From Armatimonadota bacterium (lineage in GTDB: Bacteria > Sysuimicrobiota > Sysuimicrobiia > Sysuimicrobiales > Sysuimicrobiaceae), in the NCBI GenBank assembly GCA_031432545.1, contig JAVKGX010000004.1, positions 62,001 to 126,000 on the forward strand: a stretch of 64,000 bases of DNA. Reading direction: 5' to 3'. The translations under genes and the position numbers were made by a program. Position 1 is the first letter of the stretch; the number at the start of each line of letters is the position of its first letter. The notes beneath the pieces are model-generated. The model had not been told where the DNA came from, made no database searches, and saw only the letters and a program-made list of their open reading frames with translations. Below, one piece after another: positions 16,186-24,660 of the stretch.

Positions 16186-17333
16186 CAGGCAGGCTCCGGC
16201 GCGCGAACCGAGTGGACCATCTGCAAGAACGCGTCGAACAGGTCGCGCGAGTCGCGCGGCCCAGGGCTGGCCTCGGGGTGGAACTGGACGGCGAACAGAG
16301 GGAGTGCCACGTGGCGCAACCCCTCGACGGTCCCATCGTGCAGGTTCCGGTGCGTGACGCTTAGACCCGTCCCGGCCAGCGACGCCTCGTCGACGGCATA
16401 CCCGTGGTTCTGCGTCGTGATCCGCACGCGGCGGCCTTCGGTTTCGATAACCGGGTGGTTCGAACCGCGGTGGCCGAACGGCAGCTTGAACGTCCGCGCC
16501 CCCGCGGCCAGCGCCAAAATCTGGTTGCCCAGACACACTCCAAAGATGGGCAGGCGGCCCCACAGCGATCGGACCTCGGCCGCGATCGATCGCAACCGCG
16601 CGGGATCGCCGGGCCCGTTGCTGATCACCAGCCCCTCCGGCGACAGCGCTGCGATCTCCGATGCGGTAGCGGTGGCGGGGACCACGATGACCTCACACCC
16701 ACGGGCGTGGAGTTCCCGGACGATGCCCATCTTCAGCCCGCAGTCCACCACCGCGATGCGCGGTCCACCACCGGGCACCACGAAGCACCCCGGCGGCGTC
16801 ACCTCTGCGACCAGGTCGACGTCCCCCACGTCCGGGGCGGCTGCCGCGCGGGCTGCGAGCAGCGCGGGGTCGGCGTCACCGGTCATCATCACCCCGCGCT
16901 TGAGCCCCCCGCCGCGCAGGTGGCGCACCAACTTGCGCGTATCGATCCCGCTCAGCCCCACCACGTTCCAGCGCCGCAGGTAGTCGCCCAGCGCCACGGA
17001 ACCCTGCCAGTGCGACGTGTACGGGCTCGCCCACCGCACCACGAACCCCCGCAGGAAGGGTCGTCGGGACTCCGCCCAGGCCGGGTCCAACCCGTACGTG
17101 CCGATCATGGGAAACGCCATCACCACGATCTGCCCGGCGTACGAGGGGTCTGTAAGGACTTCGGGGTATCCGGTCATGCTGGTCGTGAACACCACCTCGC
17201 CTGCGGCCTCGCCTTCCGCCCCGACCACCCGGCCGCAAAAGGCCGTCCCGTCCTCCAGCACCAGCCACCCCCGCCGCCAAACCTCCTCCGGAGTCGGAGG
17301 ACCGGACGGCGCATCTGCCATTTGCATGTTCAT
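16185..17333 (-). CDS. carA: Carbamoyl-phosphate synthase small subunit (glutamine amidotransferase)
   Basis: CarA hydrolyses glutamine to feed ammonia to CarB. The class I glutaminase triad is visible: nucleophile Cys in FGVCLGNQILALAAG and His-Glu in AVQFHPEASPGP. The N-terminal half (TGYPEVLTDPSYAGQIV) is the family-specific part. Several Met codons lie at 17339, 17333, 17327 and 17321; I chose 17333 (382 residues). The region has no Shine-Dalgarno, and a predicted promoter would place the 5' end at about 17334, which suggests a leaderless mRNA. An ARG-type box overlaps the start (17323-17336). Length agrees with the family. Confidence 0.95.
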   Translation of the reverse strand: MNMQMADAPSGPPTPEEVWRRGWLVLEDGTAFCGRVVGAEGEAAGEVVFTTSMTGYPEVLTDPSYAGQIVVMAFPMIGTYGLDPAWAESRRPFLRGFVVRWASPYTSHWQGSVALGDYLRRWNVVGLSGIDTRKLVRHLRGGGLKRGVMMTGDADPALLAARAAAAPDVGDVDLVAEVTPPGCFVVPGGGPRIAVVDCGLKMGIVRELHARGCEVIVVPATATASEIAALSPEGLVISNGPGDPARLRSIAAEVRSLWGRLPIFGVCLGNQILALAAGARTFKLPFGHRGSNHPVIETEGRRVRITTQNHGYAVDEASLAGTGLSVTHRNLHDGTVEGLRHVALPLFAVQFHPEASPGPRDSRDLFDAFLQMVHSVRAPEPA

Positions 17334-17336
17334 GCA
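17323..17336 (-). promoter_or_regulatory. ARG-box-like operator over the carA start
   Basis: TGCAT-GAAC-ATGCA on the minus strand is a 14-base palindrome with the half-site geometry of ArgR/AhrC boxes (TGNAT-n4-ATNCA). It covers the translation start cluster of carA. An imperfect partner (TGCAT-AATG-ATACG) lies 6 bases upstream; the usual spacing between tandem ARG boxes is about 3, so it may be weaker. Arginine repression of carAB is common in bacteria. The repressor gene itself is not in the window. Confidence 0.55.
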
Positions 17337-17340
17337 CATT

Positions 17341-17369
17341 ATCGTATCATTATGCATCCCCGGGCACAA
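17341..17369 (-). promoter_or_regulatory. Candidate carA promoter
   Basis: The minus strand has TTGTGC (17364-17369), a 17-base spacer, and TACGAT (17341-17346). The -10 matches 4 of 6 positions and the -35 only 3 of 6. Transcription would begin about 17334, one base from the ATG at 17333. The upstream terminator hairpin (17375-17397) ends just before this promoter, which supports a fresh start of transcription here. Confidence 0.4.
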
Positions 17370-17397
17370 CGAAGGCCCGCGTCCACAGGACGCGGGC
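17366..17397 (-). terminator. Intrinsic terminator candidate after rsmE
   Basis: A perfect 10-bp stem with a three-base loop, GCCCGCGTCC-TGT-GGACGCGGGC on the minus strand (17375-17384 and 17388-17397), is followed by CTTCGTTGT. The stem is strong but the U-tract is weak. It lies 80 bases past the rsmE stop and before the carA promoter. Confidence 0.45.
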
Positions 17398-17480
17398 ACA
17401 CCGAGCGACTGCCACCGTATTGGCCGCCATGGCTCCCTCCCGGAGAGCCTTAATGGTGTCTATCGCACAACTGTATCAGG

Positions 17481-18230
17481 TCAGCCCGGCCGATGCAAAC
17501 CCTCCCCACCCGCTGCGCCCGCGCCGCACCATCCGAGCACGATCGCCCCCGCCGCGACCGCGGCGGTCTCCGTGCGCAGGACGAGCGGCCCGAGACCGCA
17601 CAGCGTGGCCACCTCCCGCAGGGCATCGACTTCGCGCTCCTCGAACCCGCCTTCGGGGCCGACGAACACCCCGATGTCCCAAGCGCGATCTGCCTGCGCC
17701 AGCGCCCGCAGGATCGGGACGCCTCCGCCCTCCCATAGGGCCAGGCGCACCGCGTGCCGACGGAACCGCTCCAGCGCCGCGGCGAAGTCCACGGGCTCGC
17801 AGACTTCGGGGATCTGCGCGCGCCGCGACTGCTTGCAAGCCTCCGACGCGATACGCCGCCAGCGGTCCAGGCGCGCTCCTCGCTTCACGCTGCGGCCCGC
17901 GAGCACCGGTACGAACACCGACACCCCCACTTCGGTGCCCATGCGGACGATGTGGTCCATCTTGTCCGCCTTGGGCAGACCCTGGTACAGCGTCAGCCGA
18001 TACGGGAGGGTCACCGCCGGGCGCTCGGAGACCACGCGCGCCACGATCTCGTCCCCGGCGACCGCCACCACCTCGGCCTCCCACTCCGCCCCTCGGCCGT
18101 CGAAGGCCACGAAACGGTCCCCTCCGCGCAGCCGCAGGACGTGGACGGCGTGGTGCGCCTCTCCTCCCTCCACGCGCAACAGATCCGCAGCGATCGGGTG
18201 CCGGATCACCAGCAGACGGTGCATGGACAT
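17481..18230 (-). CDS. rsmE: 16S rRNA (uracil-1498-N3) methyltransferase
   Basis: The 249-residue protein is a SPOUT-fold methyltransferase. It shows the RsmE N-terminal PUA-like domain (HRLLVIRHP, then HHAVHVLRLRGGDRFVAFDG) and the C-terminal knot (VFVGPEGGFEEREVDALRE, then GPLVLRTETAAVAA). ATG 18230 is coupled to the prmA stop as TGATG and gives the normal length. A second ATG two codons later (18224) is possible. The gene order dnaJ-prmA-rsmE is common in Bacillota and related phyla. Confidence 0.95.
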   Translation of the reverse strand: MSMHRLLVIRHPIAADLLRVEGGEAHHAVHVLRLRGGDRFVAFDGRGAEWEAEVVAVAGDEIVARVVSERPAVTLPYRLTLYQGLPKADKMDHIVRMGTEVGVSVFVPVLAGRSVKRGARLDRWRRIASEACKQSRRAQIPEVCEPVDFAAALERFRRHAVRLALWEGGGVPILRALAQADRAWDIGVFVGPEGGFEEREVDALREVATLCGLGPLVLRTETAAVAAGAIVLGWCGAGAAGGEGLHRPG

Positions 18231-19114
18231 CAGCGGACGGTCGTCGCAAGACGGTCGGGGCTTTGGGCCGAGCACACCACGCACCGCCACTCGCCCTCTG
18301 CCAGTTCGCGGTCCACGGACAGGCCGGCACGCGAGACTGCGCTGAGGACCGGTGTCAACGACGATGCGACGATGCCCGAAGCGACGAAGCGGCCGCCCGC
18401 TCTCAGCCGCCGTACGACCTGCGGGGCGGCCCGCACGATAGCCGGCGCGACGATGTTCATCAAGATGAGGTCGGCGCGGACGCGGACCCCGCGCAACAGA
18501 TCCCCTGCCCTGACCGTCACTCGCTCGGCCACGCCATTAGCGCGGGCGTTGGCCGCGGCGATGCGGCAGGCCAGCGGATCGTTGTCGATCGCCACTACCC
18601 TGCCGGCCCCGAGCCGTGCCGCGGCGATCGCGAGGATCCCCGAGCCCGTCCCGACGTCGAAGACCGTCTCGCCCCCGCGCACACACTCCGCCAGGGCCTG
18701 CAGGCATAGGCGAGTCGAACCGTGGAGCCCGGTCCCAAACGCCATCCCGGGATCCAGGACCAGCGGCACCTCTCCGGGGGCCGGTTGCGCCCGTTGCCAC
18801 GGCGGGCAGACGAGGAAGCGGCCGACCCGGAACGGCCGGAAGTGTTTCTTCCACGCCTCCGCCCAGTCGGTGGCGGGAATCGTCCGTACCGTCACGCGTG
18901 CCGGGGACGGGTCGAGCCCGAACGCGCGCAGTGCACGCACGCGGCCCCGGACCGCGGACGCGCGGCCGACCGCACCCGATGGAACGTAAGCGGTGAGCCG
19001 GACGTCCCCGTCGGCATGCTCCTCGACGTACCCTCTGCCCAGGTCCAGGAGGATCGCGCCGACCGCCTCGGCCGCCTCTTCGCCCGTGACCACCGAAACT
19101 TCCAGCCAGCGCAT
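18230..19114 (-). CDS. prmA: Ribosomal protein L11 methyltransferase
   Basis: PrmA trimethylates ribosomal protein L11. The 294-residue protein starts at ATG 19114 (RWLEVSVVTGEEAAEAVG), the normal N-terminus of the family. Upstream in-frame codons run through dnaJ and were rejected. The SAM site is FDVGTGSGILAIAAARLGA at about 165, with VVAIDNDPLACRIAAANA after it and the substrate motif MNIVAPAI at about 225. The gene lies 41 bases after the dnaJ stop and overlaps rsmE by one base. Confidence 0.94.
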   Translation of the reverse strand: MRWLEVSVVTGEEAAEAVGAILLDLGRGYVEEHADGDVRLTAYVPSGAVGRASAVRGRVRALRAFGLDPSPARVTVRTIPATDWAEAWKKHFRPFRVGRFLVCPPWQRAQPAPGEVPLVLDPGMAFGTGLHGSTRLCLQALAECVRGGETVFDVGTGSGILAIAAARLGAGRVVAIDNDPLACRIAAANARANGVAERVTVRAGDLLRGVRVRADLILMNIVAPAIVRAAPQVVRRLRAGGRFVASGIVASSLTPVLSAVSRAGLSVDRELAEGEWRCVVCSAQSPDRLATTVR

Positions 19115-19155
19115 CCGATGAACCGGCGAGGCCTGTCGCTGCCTGCGGATCGGGG

Positions 19156-20262
19156 TCACTGCAGCAGGTCCTTCACCTTGTCCACGATCCTCCGGCGCCC
19201 GGGCTGGATGTGCTCGCCGCGGACCCTGGCAAACTGCAGGAGGGCGCGGCGCTCCTCGCGGCTCAGTTGCCGCGGGATCTCGACCTTCCATCGAACGTAC
19301 AGATCTCCGCGCCGACCCTGCAGGTCCGGCATCCCCTTCCCGCGCAGCACCGCCACGTCTCCGGGTTGGGTCCCCTGGGGAATCGTCACCCTCTCCGGCC
19401 CGTCGAGCGTCGGGACCTCCACCGTGCCGCCCAGGGCTGCCTGCACCATGGTGATTGGGATCTCCGCATACAGGTGCTGCCCCCGCCGCTCGAAGAGCGG
19501 ATGCGGCGCGATGTGGATCACGACGTAGAGGTCGCCCCGCCCGCCTCCGCGCAGGCCGGCCTCCCCTTCGCCCGCCAGGCGCAGCCGCATGCCGTCTTCG
19601 ACCCCCGCCGGAATTCGCACGGTCAGCGTGCGCTCGACCTCGGCGCGGCCGGTTCCGCGGCAGCGCCGACAAGGATTCCGCACGACGCGTCCGCGGCCTC
19701 CGCACTGCCGGCACGTCGACACGTGGGTGAAGTGCCCAAGCAGCGTGCGCTGCCACGTCCGGGTCTGGCCGCTGCCGCGGCAGGTCGGGCAGACCTCCAC
19801 CCCGCCCCCGGCCTCCGCGCCGGTGCCGAAGCAGTGGGGGCAGGTTTCCAGGCGCGCGACATCGATGTGTCGCTCCGCACCGTGCGCGGCTTCCTCCAGG
19901 CTGATCTCCAGGTCGTAGCGCAGATCCGAACCGCGCTCGGGGCCCGGCTCGCGGGCAGCCCCTGTGCGCACCCCGCCGAAAAATGCATCGAACAGGTCCT
20001 CGAACGGGCTGCCGAACCCGAAGTCGAAGTCGCGCGTGCCGGCTGCGGTGACGGTCCCGAAGCGGTCGTACTGCGCCCGCCGCTCCGGATCGCTGAGGAC
20101 CTGGAAGGCCTCGTTGATCTCCTTGAACCGTTCTTCGGCCTGAGGGTCCTCGCGGCGCACGTCGGGGTGATACTCACGGGCGAGGCGCCGGTACGCCTGC
20201 TTGATCTCCTCAGCAGAAGCGTTTCGGGGAACGTTGAGGACCTGGTAGTAGTCGCGCGCCAT
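19156..20262 (-). CDS. dnaJ: Chaperone DnaJ
   Basis: DnaJ recruits and stimulates DnaK. The 368-residue protein has the J domain at residues 1-70 with the HPD motif ([13 protein letters not shown]), a Gly/Phe-rich linker ([21 protein letters not shown]), and four zinc-binding CxxCxGxG repeats at about 135-205 ([32 protein letters not shown]). The C-terminal substrate domains complete the full type I architecture. It is downstream of hrcA in what is likely one HrcA-controlled transcript. grpE and dnaK are not in this window, so the usual hrcA-grpE-dnaK-dnaJ operon is split. Confidence 0.97.
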   Translation of the reverse strand: MARDYYQVLNVPRNASAEEIKQAYRRLAREYHPDVRREDPQAEERFKEINEAFQVLSDPERRAQYDRFGTVTAAGTRDFDFGFGSPFEDLFDAFFGGVRTGAAREPGPERGSDLRYDLEISLEEAAHGAERHIDVARLETCPHCFGTGAEAGGGVEVCPTCRGSGQTRTWQRTLLGHFTHVSTCRQCGGRGRVVRNPCRRCRGTGRAEVERTLTVRIPAGVEDGMRLRLAGEGEAGLRGGGRGDLYVVIHIAPHPLFERRGQHLYAEIPITMVQAALGGTVEVPTLDGPERVTIPQGTQPGDVAVLRGKGMPDLQGRRGDLYVRWKVEIPRQLSREERRALLQFARVRGEHIQPGRRRIVDKVKDLLQ

Positions 20263-20307
20263 GGCTTCGGATCGAGTCGGTTCCGCGCGTGTTGGATTGC
20301 GGCGCGC

Positions 20308-21423
20308 TCACTCCTCGCGGCTCAGTCTGTCGCTGAGCGTACGCGCAAGGTACCTCACCATGCCGATCATTCTACCGTACGGCATCCGCGTCGGTCCCAC
20401 GACGCCGAGCACGCCGACGGGCTGTCCGCGGACCCAGTACGTCGCACACACGATGCTGCAGTCGTGCATCTCGCCCACGGGGTTTTCGCGCCCGATCCTC
20501 ACGTCGACATCCCCACCCTCCGGCCGCAGGACGGAGCGCAGCGTGTCTTGGCGGTCCAACACCGACAGAACCGGTTGTGCGCGCCGTACGTCCTGGAACT
20601 CGGGTTGCTTGAGTATGTAGGACATGCCCTCGACGAAGACCCGCCCCGCATGCTCGCCCACGTGGCGCACCAGCGTCGCGCCGAGCTCGCGCACAAGGGC
20701 CCGGCGGTGCGACGCGTGGGCGACGAGTTGCTCCAGCCGCGCGGCCGTGATCTCCGTGATCTCCGGGAGGGTGCGTCCGACAAGCCAGGCGCTGAGGATC
20801 CGTGACAGTTCGTCGAGTTCCTCCGGCGCCGTACCCGCAGGCAACTGCAGGACCGCCCCTTCGATGGGGCCTGCGTCCGTCAGCACAACGACCAGCGCCC
20901 TGTCCGGCGCAACCGGGACCAAGTGGAGGTGGCGAAACCTTCGACGGTCCGCCGGCGGGGTGCTGGCCAGCGCCGGATACTCGCTCACCGACGCAAGAGT
21001 ACGAGCCGCTTCCTGCGCCGCCCGCTCCACCTCCTCCGCCCGCTGCAGCCGTCGCCGAATCCGTTCGCGTTCCGCCGCCGTCAGCCGCTGCCCGCTCGGC
21101 ACTCCGGCCGCTTGCGGCTCGCCTCGGACCCGTGTGCGGTCCGGCGCTGGAGCCTCGATCCTTTGACGGCCCAGCATCACATCGACGTACAGGCGATATG
21201 CGCGATCCGTCGGCACGCGGCCGGCGGAGGTGTGGGGCTGGCGCACGTAATCCATCTCCGTTAGGGCGTGCAGTTCGTTGCGGATCGTGGCCGGGCTGAC
21301 CTCCAGCCGGTAGCGTTCGTACAGCGCTTCGGAGCCCACTGGTTCCGCAGACAGGATGTGCTCGTGGATCACCGCCCACAGGATCCGCTGCTTGCGCGCG
21401 TCCAGGGTGTGCTGCGCTTGCAT
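20308..21423 (-). CDS. hrcA: Heat-inducible transcription repressor HrcA
   Basis: HrcA binds CIRCE and represses heat-shock genes; its activity depends on GroEL. The 371-residue protein starts at ATG 21423 (QAQHTLDARKQRILWAVI) with AAGGGCGG upstream. The winged-helix N-terminus (VSPATIRNELHALTEMDYV, then PHTSAGRVPTDRAYRLYVD) is the strongest family signature. A middle insertion and a GAF-like C-terminal domain follow (IGRENPVGEMHDCSIVCATY, then VGVLGVVGPTRMPYGRMI). A perfect CIRCE lies 13 bases upstream, so the gene is autoregulated. Confidence 0.96.
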   Translation of the reverse strand: MQAQHTLDARKQRILWAVIHEHILSAEPVGSEALYERYRLEVSPATIRNELHALTEMDYVRQPHTSAGRVPTDRAYRLYVDVMLGRQRIEAPAPDRTRVRGEPQAAGVPSGQRLTAAERERIRRRLQRAEEVERAAQEAARTLASVSEYPALASTPPADRRRFRHLHLVPVAPDRALVVVLTDAGPIEGAVLQLPAGTAPEELDELSRILSAWLVGRTLPEITEITAARLEQLVAHASHRRALVRELGATLVRHVGEHAGRVFVEGMSYILKQPEFQDVRRAQPVLSVLDRQDTLRSVLRPEGGDVDVRIGRENPVGEMHDCSIVCATYWVRGQPVGVLGVVGPTRMPYGRMIGMVRYLARTLSDRLSREE

Positions 21424-21436
21424 CCTGCCACCGCCC

Positions 21437-21463
21437 TTAGCACTCGCAAGCACAGAGTGCTAA
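21437..21463 (-). promoter_or_regulatory. CIRCE operator of hrcA-dnaJ
   Basis: TTAGCACTC-N9-GAGTGCTAA, a perfect match to the 27-base CIRCE consensus, lies 13 bases before the hrcA ATG and 9 bases past the predicted -10 element. HrcA bound here would block transcription start and could also act in the leader RNA. A matching site is found before groEL at 46077. Confidence 0.95.
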
Positions 21464-21472
21464 TCCACGCCC

Positions 21473-21502
21473 ACCGTAGCATCCGCCGCCGCGACCGGTC
21501 AA
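21473..21502 (-). promoter_or_regulatory. Promoter of hrcA-dnaJ
   Basis: TTGACC (21497-21502), an 18-base spacer and TACGGT (21473-21478) on the minus strand. The -10 is preceded by TGC, giving an extended -10. The placement next to CIRCE matches the groEL promoter geometry, which supports both. Confidence 0.6.
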
Positions 21503-21522
21503 CGGGAACGGTGCGCCGGGCC

Positions 21523-23136
21523 TCACGGTGCCCCTGGGACCGGGGCGCGCCGCCGGAACAGGTCCACCACCACCCTCAGCTCCTCCGCTCGCAGCAGCGC
21601 GCTGGCCGCCAGGTACACCAGGCCCGCGCAGCCCAGGGAGAGCACCAGCTGGACGCCCTGGCCGACCAGGTGGGCGGGGTCGACGAGTCCCGCGCTGACC
21701 CGGCTCACAGCCCAGGCCACCGCCGCCATCGCCGCCCCGGCCAGAAGCGCCCGCCCGGCGCTCGCTCCGACGCGCCTTCCCTCCAGCGACCCCACCCGCC
21801 GCCGCAACAACCAGAACAGGATCGTCACGTTCACCGTCACCGTAATGGAACTGGCCAGGGCAACGCCGACGTGGCCCGCAACCTGCATCAACGACCACAC
21901 CAGGACGGCGTTAAGCGGGATCATCGCGGCGCCGACGCGGACCGGAGTGACCATGTCGTGCAGTGCGTAGAAGACGCGCGTGACGATGTAGTAGCACGCG
22001 GTGGGGACGAGCCCCAGCCCGTAGGCGGCCACCGCCCAGGCCACCGCCGCGGTGGCCTGCGGTGTGAACTCGTACCGTTCAAACAGGATGCGCACGATCA
22101 GATCGGGCATCGCCAGCACCACCGCCAGCACCGGCGCGGTCGTGAAGATCGCCGCGCGCAACCCCAGCGACGCCGTCCGCCGCAGCGCCGACAGGTCGCC
22201 GCTCCCCGCGTGGCGGGACAGCAGGGGGAAGATGGCCGTGGCGATGGAGATCGCGAAGAAACCGATCGGCGCCTGCACGACCTCGTACGCGTAGTCCAAG
22301 ACCGCCACCGCGTTGACCGCCTGGGTCCCGGGCAGAAACGAAGCGAAGAATCGTCCGACGTACGCATTGATCTCCACGACCGCCAGGCCGAGCATCGCCG
22401 GCAGAGCGAGCCGGGCAACCTCCCGCAGCGCCGGGTGGTGCAACTCCAGCCGCGGCCGGTAGCGAAAGCCCAGGCGTGCGGCCGCTGGCAGCTGGACGAA
22501 GAACTGCAGTGCCGTCCCGACCACCCATGCGATCGCCAGGCCGTGGATCCCCACCCGCGGTCCGAGGAGCAGTGTGCCGCCGATGATCCCGAGGTTGAAC
22601 ACCAAAGGAGCGAAGGCCGGCACCGCAAACGACTGGTGGGACTGCAAGTACCCTGTCATGAACACCGACAGGGCCAAAAACAGCATCGCCACAAAGACGA
22701 TCCGTGCCAGCGAGACCGTCAGATCCACCAGCCCCGGAGAGGCGACGAATCCCGGGGCGGCAAGCGGGATGACAAACGGTGCCGCGACCTGGCCGATCAA
22801 GACCATCCCCAGCCCCACGAGGATCACGAGGGTCAGGAGGTTGTCGGTCACCCGCTGGGTCTCCTCGGTGTCTCCTCGCGTCAGATAGCGCGTGATCGTG
22901 GGAATGAAGACGATGCTCAGTGTGCCGCCCAGGAGGAGGCGCTGCACGAAGAACGGAACGTAGTAGGCGATGACGTAGGCTCCCTTCGCCTCGCCGGCGC
23001 CGAACAGAGCAGCCACCACCACTTCGCGCGCCACGCCCAGCACACGGCTGGCCAGCGCCGCCACGGCCATAACCGCCGCGGCCCGTGCGATCCGCCGGGT
23101 GGGGGTCCCTTGCTCTGCCAGCGGCTGCGACGCCAC
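21523..23136 (-). CDS. murJ: Lipid II flippase MurJ
   Basis: MurJ moves lipid II across the inner membrane for peptidoglycan synthesis. The 537-residue protein starts at GTG 23136, with AGGGGCG upstream. Longer starts would run into the divergent rpsT promoter. Fourteen hydrophobic segments are visible. Family marks include ASRVLGVAREVVVAALFG in helix 1, the YYVPFFVQRLLLGG region, and FASFLPGTQAVNAVAVLDYA in the middle. No kinase domain is fused at the C-terminus. It is oriented opposite to rpsT with a shared upstream region. Confidence 0.93.
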   Translation of the reverse strand: MASQPLAEQGTPTRRIARAAAVMAVAALASRVLGVAREVVVAALFGAGEAKGAYVIAYYVPFFVQRLLLGGTLSIVFIPTITRYLTRGDTEETQRVTDNLLTLVILVGLGMVLIGQVAAPFVIPLAAPGFVASPGLVDLTVSLARIVFVAMLFLALSVFMTGYLQSHQSFAVPAFAPLVFNLGIIGGTLLLGPRVGIHGLAIAWVVGTALQFFVQLPAAARLGFRYRPRLELHHPALREVARLALPAMLGLAVVEINAYVGRFFASFLPGTQAVNAVAVLDYAYEVVQAPIGFFAISIATAIFPLLSRHAGSGDLSALRRTASLGLRAAIFTTAPVLAVVLAMPDLIVRILFERYEFTPQATAAVAWAVAAYGLGLVPTACYYIVTRVFYALHDMVTPVRVGAAMIPLNAVLVWSLMQVAGHVGVALASSITVTVNVTILFWLLRRRVGSLEGRRVGASAGRALLAGAAMAAVAWAVSRVSAGLVDPAHLVGQGVQLVLSLGCAGLVYLAASALLRAEELRVVVDLFRRRAPVPGAP

Positions 23137-23242
23137 ACCACGCCCCTGGCCGCCCGCGCCAGCGAGCGACCGGGCCACGTGCCCACACGCGATGGGAACC
23201 CGTGGACGGCCCGGAAACTGCACGGCGCGGCGGTCCCGAATA

Positions 23243-23251
23243 TGGTACAAT
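23243..23251 (+). promoter_or_regulatory. Extended -10 promoter for rpsT
   Basis: TGG-TACAAT on the plus strand (TGn plus a 5-of-6 -10 box) begins about 75 bases before the rpsT GTG. No clear -35 is seen. The form is nearly the same as the candidate before efp. It lies in the divergent murJ/rpsT region. Confidence 0.5.
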
Positions 23252-23319
23252 GCCTTCTGGCCCAGCGGCACACCGCGCCGCGAACGCGCGAGAAAGGTCG
23301 GCGCCGGCAAGGAGGAGCA

Positions 23320-23568
23320 GTGGCCAAACGCATCCGTTCGGGGCTCAAGAGGTTGCGTCAGAACGCCCGACGTGCCCTGCGCAACCGCGCTGTCCGCTCA
23401 AAGGTGAAGACGCTGACCAAGCGGGCGCGGACGTCCGGTGAGGCGGCTGCGGTCGCAGCCGCGGTCAAGGCGCTGGACAAGGCCGCGGCCAAGGGGATCC
23501 TGCACAAGAACGCCGCGGCGAGACGCAAGTCGAGGTTGATGAAGGCGGTGGCCGCGGGCGAAGGCTAG
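23320..23568 (+). CDS. rpsT: Small ribosomal subunit protein bS20
   Basis: The 82-residue basic protein starts with GTG at 23320, preceded by AAGGAGG at 23309-23315. The sequence AKRIRSGLKRLRQNARRALR, then SKVKTLTKRAR, then LDKAAAKGILHKNAAARRKS, is the standard S20 helical bundle that binds 16S rRNA. It is one of the few plus-strand genes in the first 46 kb, lying between divergent murJ and convergent holA (gap 12 bases). Initiation at GTG is common for this organism. Confidence 0.96.
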   Translation: MAKRIRSGLKRLRQNARRALRNRAVRSKVKTLTKRARTSGEAAAVAAAVKALDKAAAKGILHKNAAARRKSRLMKAVAAGEG

Positions 23569-23580
23569 GCCGCCCCACCC

Positions 23581-24660
23581 TCAGGCCATCCTCGCTCCCC
23601 ACCCCGCCCCGCACAGCCTGACGACCAATCCTTCCAGCGCCGCGCGTGCGCTCGCGGGCGAATTCTTCAGCGCGAGGTCCGTTCGCTCGATCTCCCGGTA
23701 CAGGCCTGCCAGATCGACCCCCCGCAACCGGCGGATTTGATCCCGGTACCGTCCGTACAGCCACGCGCGGTTTCCCAGCGCGGCTCGGACCCGGTCGGGG
23801 GCGGCATGCTGTTCGGCCAACGCCCCGGTCGCGAGCAGCGCCCGAAAGTGGCCCGCCAAAAGGGCGAGCAGGCCGATGGGATTCTCCGAGGACAGCAACG
23901 TGTCGAGTGTGCGCAGCGCGTGGCCGACGTCGCCTTCTCCCACGGCGTCGACGATCGCGAACACCGAGACCTGCACCCCGCGGTACGCCACTTCCCTCAC
24001 GTCGTCCGTCCGGATGGTCTCCCGATCGCCCGTGAACATGACGAGCTTGTCGATCTCTCCGGCCAGGTCCCGTAGCCCCGTGCCCACCACGTCCACCAGC
24101 GCGCGCGCGGCCTCCGGCTCCAAGCGCTTGTCCAAAGACTGGGTCCGCCGCATCGCCCATGCGGCGGCCGCCTGGCTGTTCAGGGGTTCGAACTCCTGGA
24201 TCCGAGCCACCTTCCGCAGCGTCGCGTACAGCCGGCGCCGGCGGTCGAGCGAACGAGCCACGAGGACGAGGACGGACGGCGGCGGTCCCTGCTCGAGGTA
24301 GGCGGCCAGTCGCTCCTGCGAAGGTATAGGCAGCCGCTCCAGCCCCCGGACCACCACGACGCGCGCGCTGCCGAAGAACGACATCGTGTCCGCGCGTGTG
24401 ATGATCTGTACGACGTCGGTCTCGCCGGCGTCCAGGCGGTCGAGGTTCAAGCTGCGTTCCTCGGGAGGCAGGTGCGCGTCCACCAGGCGATGGACGGCTT
24501 CATCCACCAGCCAGTCTTCTTCGCCCAGCAGCAGGTGGACACGGTGGGATTCGAAGACGGTACTCCCGGTCCGCCGCGCCAAGGATCGGGCGCCAGGGGT
24601 TGAGCCCCGACCGGACTCCGTCCGCCGGCGGCGCGGCGCCCGGTCGCGCGGCGGGGTCAT
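23581..24660 (-). CDS. holA: DNA polymerase III delta subunit
   Basis: HolA opens the beta clamp in the clamp-loader complex. The 359-residue protein starts at ATG 24660, overlapping the DUF3006 stop as ATGA. Beyond an Arg-rich N-terminal extension of about 40 residues, VHLLLGEEDWLVDEAVHRL is the typical opening of the AAA-like domain. SFFGSARVVVVRGLERL, then LAGEIDKLVMFTGDRETI, then NPIGLLALLAGHFRALL are the other family marks. The comEC-holA-rpsT neighbourhood is typical of Bacillota-like genomes. The N-terminal extension is unusual, and a later start near residue 35 cannot be excluded. Confidence 0.92.
   Translation of the reverse strand: MTPPRDRAPRRRRTESGRGSTPGARSLARRTGSTVFESHRVHLLLGEEDWLVDEAVHRLVDAHLPPEERSLNLDRLDAGETDVVQIITRADTMSFFGSARVVVVRGLERLPIPSQERLAAYLEQGPPPSVLVLVARSLDRRRRLYATLRKVARIQEFEPLNSQAAAAWAMRRTQSLDKRLEPEAARALVDVVGTGLRDLAGEIDKLVMFTGDRETIRTDDVREVAYRGVQVSVFAIVDAVGEGDVGHALRTLDTLLSSENPIGLLALLAGHFRALLATGALAEQHAAPDRVRAALGNRAWLYGRYRDQIRRLRGVDLAGLYREIERTDLALKNSPASARAALEGLVVRLCGAGWGARMA

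Noticed and set aside
16186-16563. N-terminal extension of carB into carA (1189-residue open frame)
   Set aside because: The normal start ATG 16185 is coupled to the carA stop, and the family begins there.
12694-16983. Very long plus-strand open frame (1429 codons) opposite carB, carA and the GspH-like gene
   Set aside because: The text is Arg/His/Asp-rich low-complexity, as expected for an antisense frame of CarAB; CarB and CarA fill the other strand.
21268-23319. Long plus-strand extension in front of rpsT
   Set aside because: Only the last 82 codons are real (bS20, with a strong ribosome site at 23309); the rest is antisense of hrcA and murJ.
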